Source: Chamaecrista fasciculata
Lineage: Eukaryota; Streptophyta; Magnoliopsida; Fabales; Fabaceae
Length of the DNA: 64,000 nt
Direction: 5' to 3'
Assembly (NCBI GenBank): GCA_003254925.1
Contig: QANZ01006387.1
Coordinates: 153,994-217,993 of the forward strand
Below, piece after piece: positions 1-10,789 of this stretch. The translations under genes and the position numbers were made by a program. The stretch's first letter is position 1. Every line of letters begins with the position of its first letter. Below the pieces are notes generated by a model. The model was not told where the DNA came from and did no database searches. It worked only from the letters and a program-made list of their open reading frames with translations.

Positions 1-151
1 CTCTTCGGCGTAATGCGGAGTATAAGTGATCGGTGAAGTTCTTGCGAGTGTCTTCTCCCCTGAAACTCAAGAAGACGTGGTAATTCATGCTTCGAGATGA
101 AGGTGTTGAACTGGAAAAAAACGAGCAAGAAGCACCATCATTGAGTGCCAT
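1..151 (-). CDS. TIR-NBS-LRR disease resistance protein, 5' end only (continues past left edge)
   Basis: Reading leftward from an ATG at 151, the frame is open to the window edge and gives about 50 residues. A short Ser-rich leader is followed by the start of a TIR domain, with YHVFLSFRGEDTRKNFTDHL and then an Arg-rich stretch. This is the conserved TIR-1 motif of plant TNL immune receptors, in which the TIR domain acts as an NADase in effector-triggered immunity. It closely resembles the TIR of the gene starting at 4066, which has FRGQDTRKTFTDHLYAALRR, so the two are probably a duplicated pair. They point away from each other. Whether the NBS and LRR parts exist cannot be seen here. It could also be a TIR-only gene or a pseudogene. 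Confidence 0.75.
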   Translation of the reverse strand, partial: MALNDGASCSFFSSSTPSSRSMNYHVFLSFRGEDTRKNFTDHLYSALRRR

Positions 152-243
152 TGAGGAGCCTCAATAGTGAATGCCGAAAGTCAAATGAGGACCGATCAAG
201 TGTAAAACTTTGAATGTTGAAAGGATCATTTTTTTTTTTTTTG

Positions 244-460
244 CTTAAGTGCACTTTTGGTCCCAATACTATGACTAAGGTTTCAATTTAGTCCCATAAC
301 TATTTTTGTTGCAGATTTGGTCCCAAACCTTCGCAAAAAGTTTCACAGTTAGTCCCCTGGTCACTTCTGTCCAAATTTTGCCGTTAATTCTGACGTGGTA
401 GTGTGACTGGGATGCTGACGTGGCAAAATCAAATGAGATGGACTAAATTAGGATCAATAT
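244..460. repeat. Family A 'tttggtccc' repeat, half copy
   Basis: Starts with cttaagtgcacttttggtcc and repeats 'ggtccca' phrases, like the fuller copies at 3405-3865 and 12545-12960. Only one arm is recognisable. It is a non-autonomous DNA element of the kind common in dicots; its class is not determined. Confidence 0.6.
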
Positions 461-499
461 GTAACATTTCATAACTTCTCTATACTCATTCCACAATAT

Positions 500-844
500 C
501 TACAAAAACACATGATCCTTCTTCCAAGAAGATCCAGGAAGCTTACTCGAAGAATACGAAAAGGAGCTGCTCAATTCTTTGAATTCTTCTCCTCTTTCGC
601 TGATAATATTCTCAGAGAAGCTCGATAACGAAGCATGCTTCACTGTCGGCGAAGAGAACAAGCATGAAAGACCACCCATTACTACTGGCTTCTGAGATGT
701 TGATGCCGTGTTCGAAGAAGACGACGAAGATCGAGACCCTAATTCTAAGTCGTGAGACGCATGCCCGTTAATCTGGCAAGAGTGTGGCGTCGAACAAACA
801 CTGCTTGCGGGGCTTCCGTATAGAGCTATAGTAGACACCACCAT
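500..844 (-). pseudogene. Truncated copy of an RSH2/RSH3-type (RelA/SpoT homologue) gene, N-terminal part only
   Basis: An ATG-initiated 114-codon frame resembles the poorly structured N-terminus of plant chloroplast RSH2/RSH3 proteins (ppGpp synthetase/hydrolase), judged from remembered family features. It begins MVVSTIALYGSPASSVCST, then has a Ser-rich run, then QKPVVMGGLSCLFSSPTVKH, and later GEEFKELSSSFSYSSS with a WKKDH motif. Just after this point the reading stops, and the downstream family sequence, including the HD hydrolase and synthetase domains, is absent. It therefore cannot make ppGpp. A (GA)n tract lies about 270 bp upstream on the same strand, perhaps a captured 5' leader. It sits between two divergent TNL genes. 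It could be a gene fragment carried by a transposon or the remnant of a duplication. An expressed short protein is possible but unproven. Confidence 0.6.
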
Positions 845-1110
845 GCTTCTACAAATTGAGTTTTAGGGATTTCAAAGTACTCAAACAAAAATCAACCTAA
901 TACTTCAGAGTTTTAGGGATTTTGCAGGATTACTCGATAATTTCAAACCTTCTTTTCGCTTTTTCTTTTTTCAGAAACCTAGAAGCAATTTGCCCAAAGC
1001 TCAATGATATTCACTAAAGAATATACAGAATTTACATAAACCAGGAAAGAAATTATAGAAAATGAAAAAGATTGGAATAATAACAGATTATAGCCCTAAT
1101 TAACTATTGG

Positions 1111-1113
<3 letters not shown>

Positions 1114-1142
<29 letters not shown>
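1114..1142. repeat. (GA)n microsatellite
   Basis: An uninterrupted GA dinucleotide run ends at a single N (1143). A complementary (CT)n run lies at about 1342-1363. Confidence 0.9.
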
Positions 1143-1305
1143 NCAGTTATCCAAAACTTGTCAAATTTGGTCCCTCTTACGTTTTCATCCATTTTTCTGT
1201 TAAAAAAAGAGGAAAAATAAACTTGAATCCTCAAAAGTTTTATTTTCTTATATTAAGGTCCTTTCCTTTTTATAATAGGATCAAAACGTAAGAAAAAGAA
1301 TTAAA

Positions 1306-1515
1306 TTAAAATTTTAAATGAATTTGTCCTAAAGCACAAAATCTCTCTCTCTCTCTCTCTCTCCACATCAGCGGGTTGGCAAACTGAGACTTCATGGAAG
1401 GACCAATTTGAGTAACGTTTGTAAAATTCGGGGACCTATTTGTCAATTTCGTTAATCTGGGGACCAATCTGTCAACGAGCCAATAATCCATGGACCAATT
1501 TAGTAGTTTACTCAA
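1306..1515 (-). repeat. Family E repeat ('aaattggtcc...ttattggctc'), one arm
   Basis: Shares phrases such as ggggacctatttgtcaattt and 'gaccaatttagtagtttactc' with the complete inverted-repeat copy at 29526-29793. Only one arm is present, next to the (CT)n microsatellite. Confidence 0.6.
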
Positions 1516-1559
1516 TATAATCAATTTCACTTGTTTCAATGTGAAAAGAACCATCTACT

Positions 1560-1805
1560 TTTGAGATTGATTTGACTCTCTTTGCTAAAAGTTTAACTTG
1601 ATAGATAAAGTAGTTTTTGAAAATAATATGTAGCTCTGAATTTGTCATATTCAAAGGAGAAACGAGAGAAATATGACCGTATATTCAATAGTTTAGGATC
1701 AAAATGTAATATTTTTCCAATATTTAAAACTAATTTGAATATTTTAAAAAATAAAGGACCAAAATATACATTATAACATACATTTAGAACCAAAAAAACC
1801 TTTGA
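1560..1805. repeat. Partial copy of the 'aggaccaaaatga' fold-back family (see 2750-3300)
   Basis: The segment ends with ataaaggaccaaaatataca and matches the right arm of the inverted-repeat element at about 2750-3300. Only one arm is seen. Confidence 0.45.
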
Positions 1806-1870
1806 TATTTTATCGGTCCTAAAGAGTTGGTGCTAGCTTCTTCCCTTGAGTTGTCATCTTTGTTTGTCAG

Positions 1871-2201
1871 CTATGAAGCATGGACACTGACATTGACACG
1901 AGATACGACACGGACACAGACACACTAATATGTCAAATTCTTAAAATTGCACGACACGACACGACATATATTTATATATATAAATAATTAAAAATCATAA
2001 ATTTTAATGAAAACTTTTAAAATTAGAATATCACTTCATAATATATGTTATTATTTTATATTATTTGTCATGTTAAAGTCATAAAAAATTAATTTTATAT
2101 TTTGAAACATACAAATATGTGTCGTGTGGGTGTTGTATGAGTGTCGGACATGGACGCGTATTTGACACACGTCCTCAAAATGAAGTGTCCATACTTCATA
2201 G
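1871..2201 (+). mobile_element. hAT-like non-autonomous element, family C
   Basis: Terminal inverted repeats begin CTATGAAGCATGGACACT on the left and end with gtgtccatacttcatag on the right. The 8-bp flanks are tttgtcag (left) and tttgttag (right), an 8-bp target duplication with one mismatch, as hAT elements make. The interior is rich in 'gacacgacac' phrases. Related copies lie at 10525-10780 and 30761-31106. Confidence 0.8.
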
Positions 2202-2749
2202 TTTGTTAGTCTTTTTGTATTCGTGTGTGAGGCTAGCGTATGCCCGGGAGTCTTCGAAGTTTCTTTTTATTTTTTGATGAATTAAGATTTGACCAAAGGT
2301 CATTACCTGGTTCAATGGAAGGAGAATCTTGAACGTCTCCTACAAAGTAATGAATCATAGGGGGTACTCCTGTAATTCACCCCTGATGCTTAGTTAGTAA
2401 CTTAGTATTGATAGTAAATGTGAATAATTCCCTCACACTGAAGTAGTCAATGTATCTTTTCTAAGATTTAGATAGCGTATTTATATAGAGGAGATCTTGT
2501 AAAGAAATCTTCTTAAATGATGGAAGAGGTCTTTATTGCTCATAAATATTGAGATCCTTGACTTTCGAATATTAACTCTCGAGTTTGTAAGAAAAAAGAT
2601 GTTGTTAGTATTTGACCAAAATAAATAAATAAAGGTTAAAGGATCATTTTGAGTTTTTATCCAATATTGTGGTTAAAGAAAAGTTATATGTTTATTTTGC
2701 CATTTGTTAGTTTTCTGTATTGTGGTGTATAAAAAAAATCTAACAACTA

Positions 2750-3300
2750 ACAACCCCATTTATTTATTTAAGATCAAAAGATCACTTTCCTTTGAAATGT
2801 ATATCTTAATGTTCATTTTAGTATTTTATATTTCAAAATATATAAATTGATCCTAAATGTTAGTAAAATGTTTCATTTTGATCTCAAACTAATGAGTTTA
2901 GTCATATTTTTCTCGTATCTCATTTCAAGTTCAAATAACTTGTTAATAGTAACTCGTAACTCTGAATTCATTGTATTTAAACTTGAAATGAGAAAGATAA
3001 TTATTATTTTTTTATTGTAAATGAGAGAGATATGATCAATTTTACTTGTTTCACAATAAAACGATCACTATACTTTCAAGACAAATTTGATCTCGTTTAT
3101 TGACGGCCCCAACTAGATAGAGAAAGTACTCTTTCAAAACAATACGTAACTCTGAACTTGTTACATTCGAACTTGAACAAGATAAATATGACCAAAATTA
3201 AAATATTTTGCTAATATTTAGGACCAATTTGAACACTTTGAAACATAAAGGACCAAAATGAACATTAAGACATACGTTTAGGATCAAAATTTTATTTATT
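2750..3300. mobile_element. Fold-back element with long imperfect inverted arms
   Basis: The left arm (about 2765-2885) has 'atcttaatgttcatttt' and 'gatcctaaatgttag'. The right arm (about 3190-3295) carries the reverse complements 'aaaatgaacattaagac' and 'ctaatatttaggacc'. There is no coding potential. Class and exact ends are not determined. Confidence 0.55.
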
Positions 3301-3404
3301 TTGGTAAAAAACTAACAACGTCTTTTTTTTTTCTTCCAAAAAAATTTAGGTAAATAGTTAATGTTGATACTTGACCTGTTGACCAAAATAAATAAATAAA
3401 TAAA

Positions 3405-3868
3405 TAAGGTTAAAGTACACTTTTGGTCCCATAACTTTTTTTTGTTTCAATTTTGGTCCCATAATTTTTTTTGTTGCAATTTTGGTCCCATAACTTTGCC
3501 AAGGTCTCAATTAGATCCCATAACTTTTTTTTGTTACAATTTTGGTTCCATAACTTTTGAAAACGTCTCACCGTTGGTCCCAATACTGATTTCCATCCAT
3601 TATTTGTCGCTAAAGATGATTTCACATACTGAGTTGGATGATGACGTGGCAAATATGGGTGAAATTATAAGACGGATGAAAATCAGCTTGGGACCAACGG
3701 TGAGACATTTTTAGAAGTTATGAGACCAAAATTGCAACAAAAAAAGTTATGGAACCAAATTGAGACCTTTTCCAAAATTATGAGACCAAAATTGCAACAA
3801 AAAAAGTTATGGGACCAAATTGAAACCTTTGCCAAAGTTATGGGACCAAAAGCGCACTTTAGCCAATA
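3405..3868. mobile_element. Family A fold-back element upstream of the TNL gene
   Basis: Left end gttaaagtacacttttggtc and right end gggaccaaaagcgcacttta are inverted copies, and the whole 460 bp is built of inverted 'ggtcccataac' phrases. It ends about 200 bp before the TNL start codon, inside what should be its promoter. Confidence 0.7.
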
Positions 3869-3970
3869 AATAAATAGGGAGCTTGGTGGAAAAGAAAGTG
3901 CAGACAGGGGCAATTTTGGTAGAAAAAGACAAATTGCAAAAGGCCGCTATGAAAAATAGTCAACACTCTT

Positions 3971-3980
3971 CGGTATATAG
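3971..3980 (+). promoter_or_regulatory. Possible TATA box of the TNL gene
   Basis: A 'tatatag' motif lies about 90 bp before the ATG at 4066, a usual position for a plant core promoter. This is motif and position only. Confidence 0.35.
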
Positions 3981-4065
3981 TTATACTATTCAGTATTCAC
4001 CATTAGAGAGAATTGACGCACAGAAGAAGAATTCCCTTCTTCCCTGAACTCAAAATCCCTCTCTA

Positions 4066-7000
4066 ATGGCGCTGATTCCATCTCATTTCGCTTCTACCTC
4101 ATCTCACAATCCTTCAATTCCATTCTCCAACTATCACGTTTTCTTGAGTTTCAGGGGACAAGACACTCGCAAAACCTTCACCGATCACTTGTACGCTGCG
4201 TTGCGCCGCAAAGGAATCGTCACTTTCAGAGACGATGAAGAACTCGAGAGAGGAGAATTTATTTCCGATAAGCTCATCAAAGCTATTGACGAATCTATGT
4301 TTGCGATCGTCGTTCTCTCGCAAGACTATGCTTCTTCCTCGTGGTGTTTGGATGAGCTGCAGAAGATTATTGAATCCAGGCGAGACTTGCGCGGAACGGT
4401 TTTCCCAGTGTTTTATGGAGTAGATCCGTCTGATATTCGACATCAGAAGGGAAATATTGCAAGAGCTTTTGAGAAACATGAAAGAAGATTTGCGATTGAT
4501 AAGGTGAAAAGATGGAGAGATGCTTTGACTGCGGTTTCCAACATATCCGGTTGGGATACCAAGGATAAGTAAGTTGTGGATCTCTTGAATTACCTAAATC
4601 TCTTGCTTCCATACTTGATTTGTTTGGCTCGAAATAGTGGTATGAGAATTTGCTTGGTATATAGATTGGTAGAGAAAAAATTAATGGATTCATCAAGTGT
4701 ATGACACACAATTAATAGTCAATCTAGATATCAATGTTTTCCATTGTTATATTGCAGAGTTTGTTTTCGGATGCTAAACTTTGTGTTAGATAGATTAAGA
4801 TACTAGTGTTTAGTTAATAATGTTACAAAACGAGAGTTATTCCTTGTTTTGCCTTGACTAAATAGGCTGCCAAAATTATATCGATTTTGAATTCTGAATC
4901 TATAACTCTATAAAACAAATCAGACTTCTATATTCTTTATTTGGTTAAAATTTGTATAAACTGGAAAATTAATTTCTCAGTCAAGATTTGTCTGTAATGA
5001 TATATATATATATATTCATAACTAAATTTTTTATCAGTAATGAACTATGATACTATTCAAACATATTATGGAAATATATACTTAAAACAAAGGTTGTAGA
5101 AAAGAAATGTTGGTCATAATTCATAAAGGCTAAAGAAACTCCAGCTAGAAAGATAAAATAGTTTGTTTTTGTTCTGGCTTTATATCTTGCTACTGTCTTT
5201 TAAGGTGTAAATTTGTAGAATTTCTTTTTGCTTATTGTGTCTCTAATTTGACTGTGACCTATCAGAATATTAATCCTTTGATCTGTATAGGCATGAAGCA
5301 AAGATCATTGAAGACATTGCTGAAGCTGTATGGACCAAATTACGTGATGAATTGCCATCCAATTTTGACCATTTAGTTGGAATTCAATCTAAGGTAGATG
5401 AAATGATTTCCCTTTTAAAGGTAGGATTGAGTGATGTATGCTTCATAGGAATATGGGGCATGGGTGGCATGGGTAAGACAACTCTTGCTAGAGTTGTTTA
5501 TGAGGCAAACCGAAGCAAATTTGAAGCTTGTTGCTTTCTTGCCAATGTTAGGGAGGAATTGGAAGGCAAGGGCTTAGTTTACTTACAAACAAAGCTTCTT
5601 TCTTGTCTTCAACCTAGAAACATCAAAATAAATGATTCCCATGATGGAGTGAAGACAATAAGAAACTTTTTCTGCAACAAAAAAGTTCTTATTGTTCTTG
5701 ATGATGTAAGTGATATAAGCCAATTAAAAAATTTGGCTGGGAATAAAGACTGGTTTGGTACTGGGAGCAGAATAATAGTAACTACTAGAGATATACATGT
5801 GCTTTCAGAATATGATCACTTTGAAATGTATGAAATTGAAAAATTAGATCGTTGTAATTCCCTCGAACTCCTATGTCAGAAAGCATTTAAAAAGGATTAT
5901 CCTAAAGAAGGTTTTCTGGAGTTGTCATATGAAGTAATTGAATATGCTGGTGGCCTTCCTTTGGCACTTGAAGTGTTGGGTTCATTACTTTGTAGAAGAA
6001 GTGAATCAGAATGGATGGATACATTGGATAAGTTGAAGCAAAATTTAAGTACGGACATTTTCAAGACACTTCGCATAAGTTATGATGAGTTAAATGATGA
6101 AGAATATAAAACAATTTTTTTAGATATTGCATGCTTTTTCTGCGATAGAGACGAAGTTGAGGTAATCAAACTATTGGAAAATTGTGGTCTTCATCCTACA
6201 ATTGGAATTAAAGTTCTCATCGAAAGATCATTGCTAAGTTACAAATCGTCATCCATAGGAGGCAAACTATATCTGCATATGCATGATTTGCTTAGAGAGA
6301 TGGGAAGGAACATTGTTTTGCAAGAATGTCCTAACGATGCAGGAAAGCGCAGCAGATTGTGGTCTCAAGACAACATTGAACAAGTATTGAGAGGAAATAA
6401 GGTAAATGCTTGATTTTTAAAGTATTATAAAGTTCTTAATTATTTTCAACTTTATTCTTAAATTTATGTTTGATTTCTGATTATCTCTCATAATGTTTAT
6501 TTTTCTTCATACTTGTTAATTAGGGAACAAGAAAGGTTCAAAGTATAGTTTTGAATTTAGAGAAACAATATGAGGCACATTGGCATCCGGATTGCTTTTC
6601 AAAGATGAGTAATCTTAGGTTACTCTACTTCAGCAATGTGCATTTATCCTGTAGTCTGGATTCTCTTGCCAGTACATTGAAAGTTCTTATATGGGAGAGA
6701 TATTCTTTGGAAGTTTTGCCACACATTGATCAATTATATGAACTTGTGGACCTTAATTTGCAATATAGCAAGATCAGAGAACTTTGGAATGGAATACTGG
6801 TAATTTCCTTCGATGTACTCTTACATGAATTAAGATAGATTATTCACAAGAGTTTGAACAAAAGTTAATATACTTTGTTTTTTTCTTCCTTTTCAGTTTC
6901 TTGATAAGTTGAAGTTCATTGATCTTAGCTACTCTGAAGATCTAATTGAAATGCCAGAGTTCAGTGGAATTCCAAACCTTGAAAGTCTGTTTCTTAAAGG

Positions 7001-7748
7001 TTGCATAAATCTGGTTAAACTTCATGACTCTCTTGGACAGCTCAAGAAGCTTGTTAAGTTGAATTTGAAGGGTTGTAAAAATCTTGTAACCCTTCCAAGT
7101 ACATTGGAAATGAATTCTCTAGAGGAGTTAATTCTTTTTGGATGCTCAAGGCTCAAAAAGCTTCCCAAGTTTGGGAAAAATATGAAAAGCCTATCCATAT
7201 GTGATGTGGGTGGAACTAACATCAAAGAAGTACCTCCATCCATCGTTCACTTGAAAAATCTTGAAAAACTATCACTTCGCAGATGCAACAATCTAGTTAG
7301 GAACTCATCGAGCTCCATCTCCAAGAGCCGCCAGATATTTTCACCTATTGTGGACCAAAAGTTGTTTAATTCTTTCTCAGGTCTCTTCCGGTTGAAGAAA
7401 CTAGATTTGAGTTTCTGCAATATGTGTGATGGATCAATCCCTGATGATTTAAGCGGCTTATCATCATTGGTGAAGCTAGATCTTAGTGGAAACAATTTTG
7501 CTAGCCTACCTGTTGGCTGCATCTCTAATCTTCTAAATCTTGAACGGTTTAAGATTAGTAATTGTGATAAGCTTCAATCAATTCCCAAGCTTCCACCAAA
7601 TTTAGTTCGAGTGAACGCAAGTTTATGCCCTTCCATGGAATCCATCAAAGATGAGCAACATCTCTTTACATCACTTATCTCCAGGGTCTTTCTCCATTTC
7701 CATCTCTTACTTAAACTCTGCTTTTGTTGTCATTATACATATATATAA
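4066..7748 (+). CDS. TIR-NBS-LRR (TNL) disease resistance protein
   Basis: An intracellular immune receptor. Four exons can be placed by clean GT..AG junctions that keep frame: 4066-4568, 5291-6401, 6524-6799 and 6897-7748, giving about 913 residues. Exon 1 is the TIR domain (FLSFRGQDTRKTFTDHLY; conserved Glu region DDEELERGEFIS). Exon 2 is the NB-ARC: P-loop GIWGMGGMGKTTLA, kinase-2 KKVLIVLDDVSD, RNBS-B GSRIIVTTRD, GLPL motif GGLPLALEVLGSLL, FLDIACFF, and MHD (MHDLLREMGR). Exons 3 and 4 are LRRs (LKFIDLSYSEDLIEMPEFS and further repeats). All ATP-binding motifs look intact, so it may function. No C-terminal C-JID domain follows: the frame ends at 7748 and a repeat starts at once, then the N gap. 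A possible splice donor near 7685 leaves open a further exon that was lost or lies in the gap. Confidence 0.9.
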
Positions 7749-7749
7749 T

Positions 7750-8137
7750 TTTGGTTAAATTACACAGAAGATCCATGTGGTTTGAGGTTTTTGAGATTGG
7801 GTCCTTGTGGTTGAAAAAGTTACAATTTAGGGACAGAGGTTTGTTCCTTTAGCAGAAAAGGGCCCTTTGTCCCAAACTTAACAGAAATTTGGACTAAATA
7901 CCATTTTAAGACCCCAACTATTAATTTTCTATGCATTTGACTCCTAAATTTTATGAGGGAGGGATTTTAATGCAAAAGCATAAAATTTTTAGAGACTTTG
8001 ACTCTGACTATTGAAAAAATGGTTGAATATAATTGTAAAAGGATCCTTAGAATTTTGTCAAATAAAAAAAATTTCAATAGCCAGAGTTAAAGCCCCCAAA
8101 AATTTTCTTTTTGCATCAATATCCCCCCCCCCCCCCC
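7750..8137. repeat. Repeat sequence directly after the TNL reading frame, ending in poly-C at the assembly gap
   Basis: Begins ggttaaattacacagaagat with 'tgtggtttgaggtttt' phrases typical of small plant fold-back elements. It runs into a 15-base C tract (8123-8137) and then Ns, so its other end is unseen. Confidence 0.5.
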
Positions 8138-8462
8138 NNNNNNNNNNNNNNNNNNNNNNNNNNNNNNNNNNNNNNNNNNNNNNNNNNNNNNNNNNNNNNN
8201 NNNNNNNNNNNNNNNNNNNNNNNNNNNNNNNNNNNNNNNNNNNNNNNNNNNNNNNNNNNNNNNNNNNNNNNNNNNNNNNNNNNNNNNNNNNNNNNNNNNN
8301 NNNNNNNNNNNNNNNNNNNNNNNNNNNNNNNNNNNNNNNNNNNNNNNNNNNNNNNNNNNNNNNNNNNNNNNNNNNNNNNNNNNNNNNNNNNNNNNNNNNN
8401 NNNNNNNNNNNNNNNNNNNNNNNNNNNNNNNNNNNNNNNNNNNNNNNNNNNNNNNNNNNNNN
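8138..8462. other. Assembly gap (325 Ns)
   Basis: A run of N. Any reading frame crossing it is meaningless. The C15 tract before it and A8 after it suggest a homopolymer-related assembly break. Confidence 1.
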
Positions 8463-10520
8463 AAAAAAAATGTCACTTCAATATTTGTTTTTATTAATCT
8501 AAACAATAATTTACCATATATATAAAGTAACAATTATGCCACTTTGAGTTTCATCCAAGTGACATTATTTAAATGTCATTGTTATGGTAAATTATTCGGG
8601 ATTGATTTCCGTTTCTTGGACTGAAATCTTCATTGGATCATTAATTCAAAGTGAAGGTGCTTAACATTATTATAAGCTCATATTTACTTTCTTAAAGGAA
8701 AAGAAACAAAAAAAAAATGCTTGCCCGGCCAGTTGATACTTGATATGATAACTAATATAAACTTTAATTTCACAGCTGTATAGGTTTATATAGATTCTTA
8801 AAACTTAATATATATGATTAACCATGGCATACTCTGATACTCCATGATTGTGAATGATTCCTATATCTTTAACGTCAATGATATAATAATGAAGAGTTTG
8901 CAATATGCTTTAAAAAAAGTCTCAAATTCCCAAATGAGTGATCTGGGTATTTTATTGCACACAATTATATGATCTAGTAAAAGAACATATTTAGATTTCC
9001 TAGTAAGGATAGGAAGGAACATATGCAAGATTTAACATGTTTTGATATTGCAGACCTCTTAAGTTGTCATTTTCCACAGTTCAAGCAACAAAATCTTATT
9101 GCAATCCAGCTGTTTTTGTCTATCTGTTTAATTTAATCGGGTCAAAAACGCAAAATGGTGGAAGGAGATCCATTTAACTAATTATGTGAATTACAGTGAC
9201 ATCCTAACGCATAATGTAAAGAAAGGAAAATAAAGGGTGTTATAAAATTCTCCAAAAAAATAAAAATAAGAAAAAAGTTGCTTGGGTGGGAGAAAAAGAA
9301 ATCAAATACCAATTGGAACGAATCTGTATGTGTTTGGAGATCTTCAATTTATTAAGTAGTTTGTATATTTTAATGGGTATTGGACACAGCAAATATGGAT
9401 GAAATGTCATGATCGATTAAATTCAATATTGATGATATAATTGCCTTTGTATGTGGGTTTAAGAAGTTTTTATATGTTGACAGAGAAATTGTCTTTATCA
9501 CCTACTATTCTGTGCATATGTATATCCAAATTTAATGTTATTTTTAATTTTGCTCATCATCAACTACACAAAAAAAGCGGGGTTAACATAACAATGCTAA
9601 TACATGCCAAATATATTGGGTCGCGGGTTCATCATATTATATATAAACACCCTTTACAAAATCTTACTGATAAGTAGTTGGATTAAATGTATTATGTTAC
9701 GATAAAAGTCAATATTTCCAAGTATATAATCCATATGAATCGATATGAAAGCAGATAGATTATAATTACTGTGTGTGAATATAGTGAGGAGTAATTTGAT
9801 TTGGTAAAAACTAGTTGCAAGCTTGCAGTGTAACTGTGTAAGTGTTTCACATATACAATGGTAATAATAATAATAATAATAATAATATCCGTGCATGGTA
9901 AACAATCATAAATTTGAATTTTCTATTTCTTGTTGAAACCAAACAGATATGAACTATAATATATAATAGAAGCTTTAAATATTTGAGATGTTGGAAACTT
10001 GTAAAACTGGTGTGGGAGCAATAACATAAACATTAGATGTGATGTGATGAGAAAACGGAGGCCTTGGAAACCATATGCATTGGGTGGACACGTTGGACCA
10101 ATGATTGGGCTACACCTCAGTAACTATGAAAAAGTTGTGGGCCCCATCTAATCCATTCCTTAATTATTTCCTATTAATTTTCACAGATGAATGAATTTAA
10201 TTAGTGTGGGAGTGTGAATTAATGATGGTAAAATAGGCATGACGGTGCAAAGTTGGGTTTGGAGTGAAGCGCAGAACACGGACAATAGTGGGCCCCACAC
10301 CCACCCCAATGCTTTTTGTTTCTAAGTGCGTGACTCTGTTTGGCCTCCAATAGTCAAAAAGTTGCAGGCCCATATCTTCACTTTCACTTTTACTTTCTTT
10401 CTCAATTCACCATCTTTTTCGTTCTCAATCAATCCATCTTTCCGCTTCAATTTTGGGCTAAGAAGGGTGGACATTTATTTGAAGAGTGCGTGACTCACTT
10501 ATTCGAGATCCATAGACATT
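8463..10520. other. Intergenic, no gene recognised
   Basis: AT-rich DNA with short chance frames only. A (taa)n microsatellite lies at about 9868-9892. No domain, tRNA or clear repeat termini were seen. Confidence 0.5.
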
Positions 10521-10524
10521 CACA

Positions 10525-10780
10525 TGACACATATTCATGAGTTTCACAATATAAAATTAATTTTATTTTATTTGAACATGACAAACAATATAAAATAATA
10601 ATACATATGAAATATATTATAAATAGATATTATAATTTTTAAGGTTCTCATTAAAATTTGTGGATTTTTAATTTTCTATATATATAAATATATGTCGTGT
10701 CGTGTCATGTAAGTTTAAAAATTTGATATATTGGTGTGCCTGTATTCGTGTCGTGTCCCGTGTCCGTGTCTATGCTTCAT
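10525..10780 (-). mobile_element. Family C hAT-like element, truncated copy
   Basis: The right end 'gtgtctatgcttcata' is the reverse complement of the family C left terminus, and the interior has 'atatgtcgtgtcgtgtcatg'. The other terminus is missing, so this copy is broken. Compare 1871-2201 and 30761-31106. Confidence 0.65.
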
Positions 10781-10789
10781 AAATTTTGA

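Noticed and set aside
3410..3913. Frames of 76-90 codons on both strands
   Set aside because: They translate the inverted 'gggaccaaaatt' units of the family A repeat.
8011..8533. Open frames across the N gap on both strands
   Set aside because: They consist mostly of unknown bases; there is no real sequence to support them.
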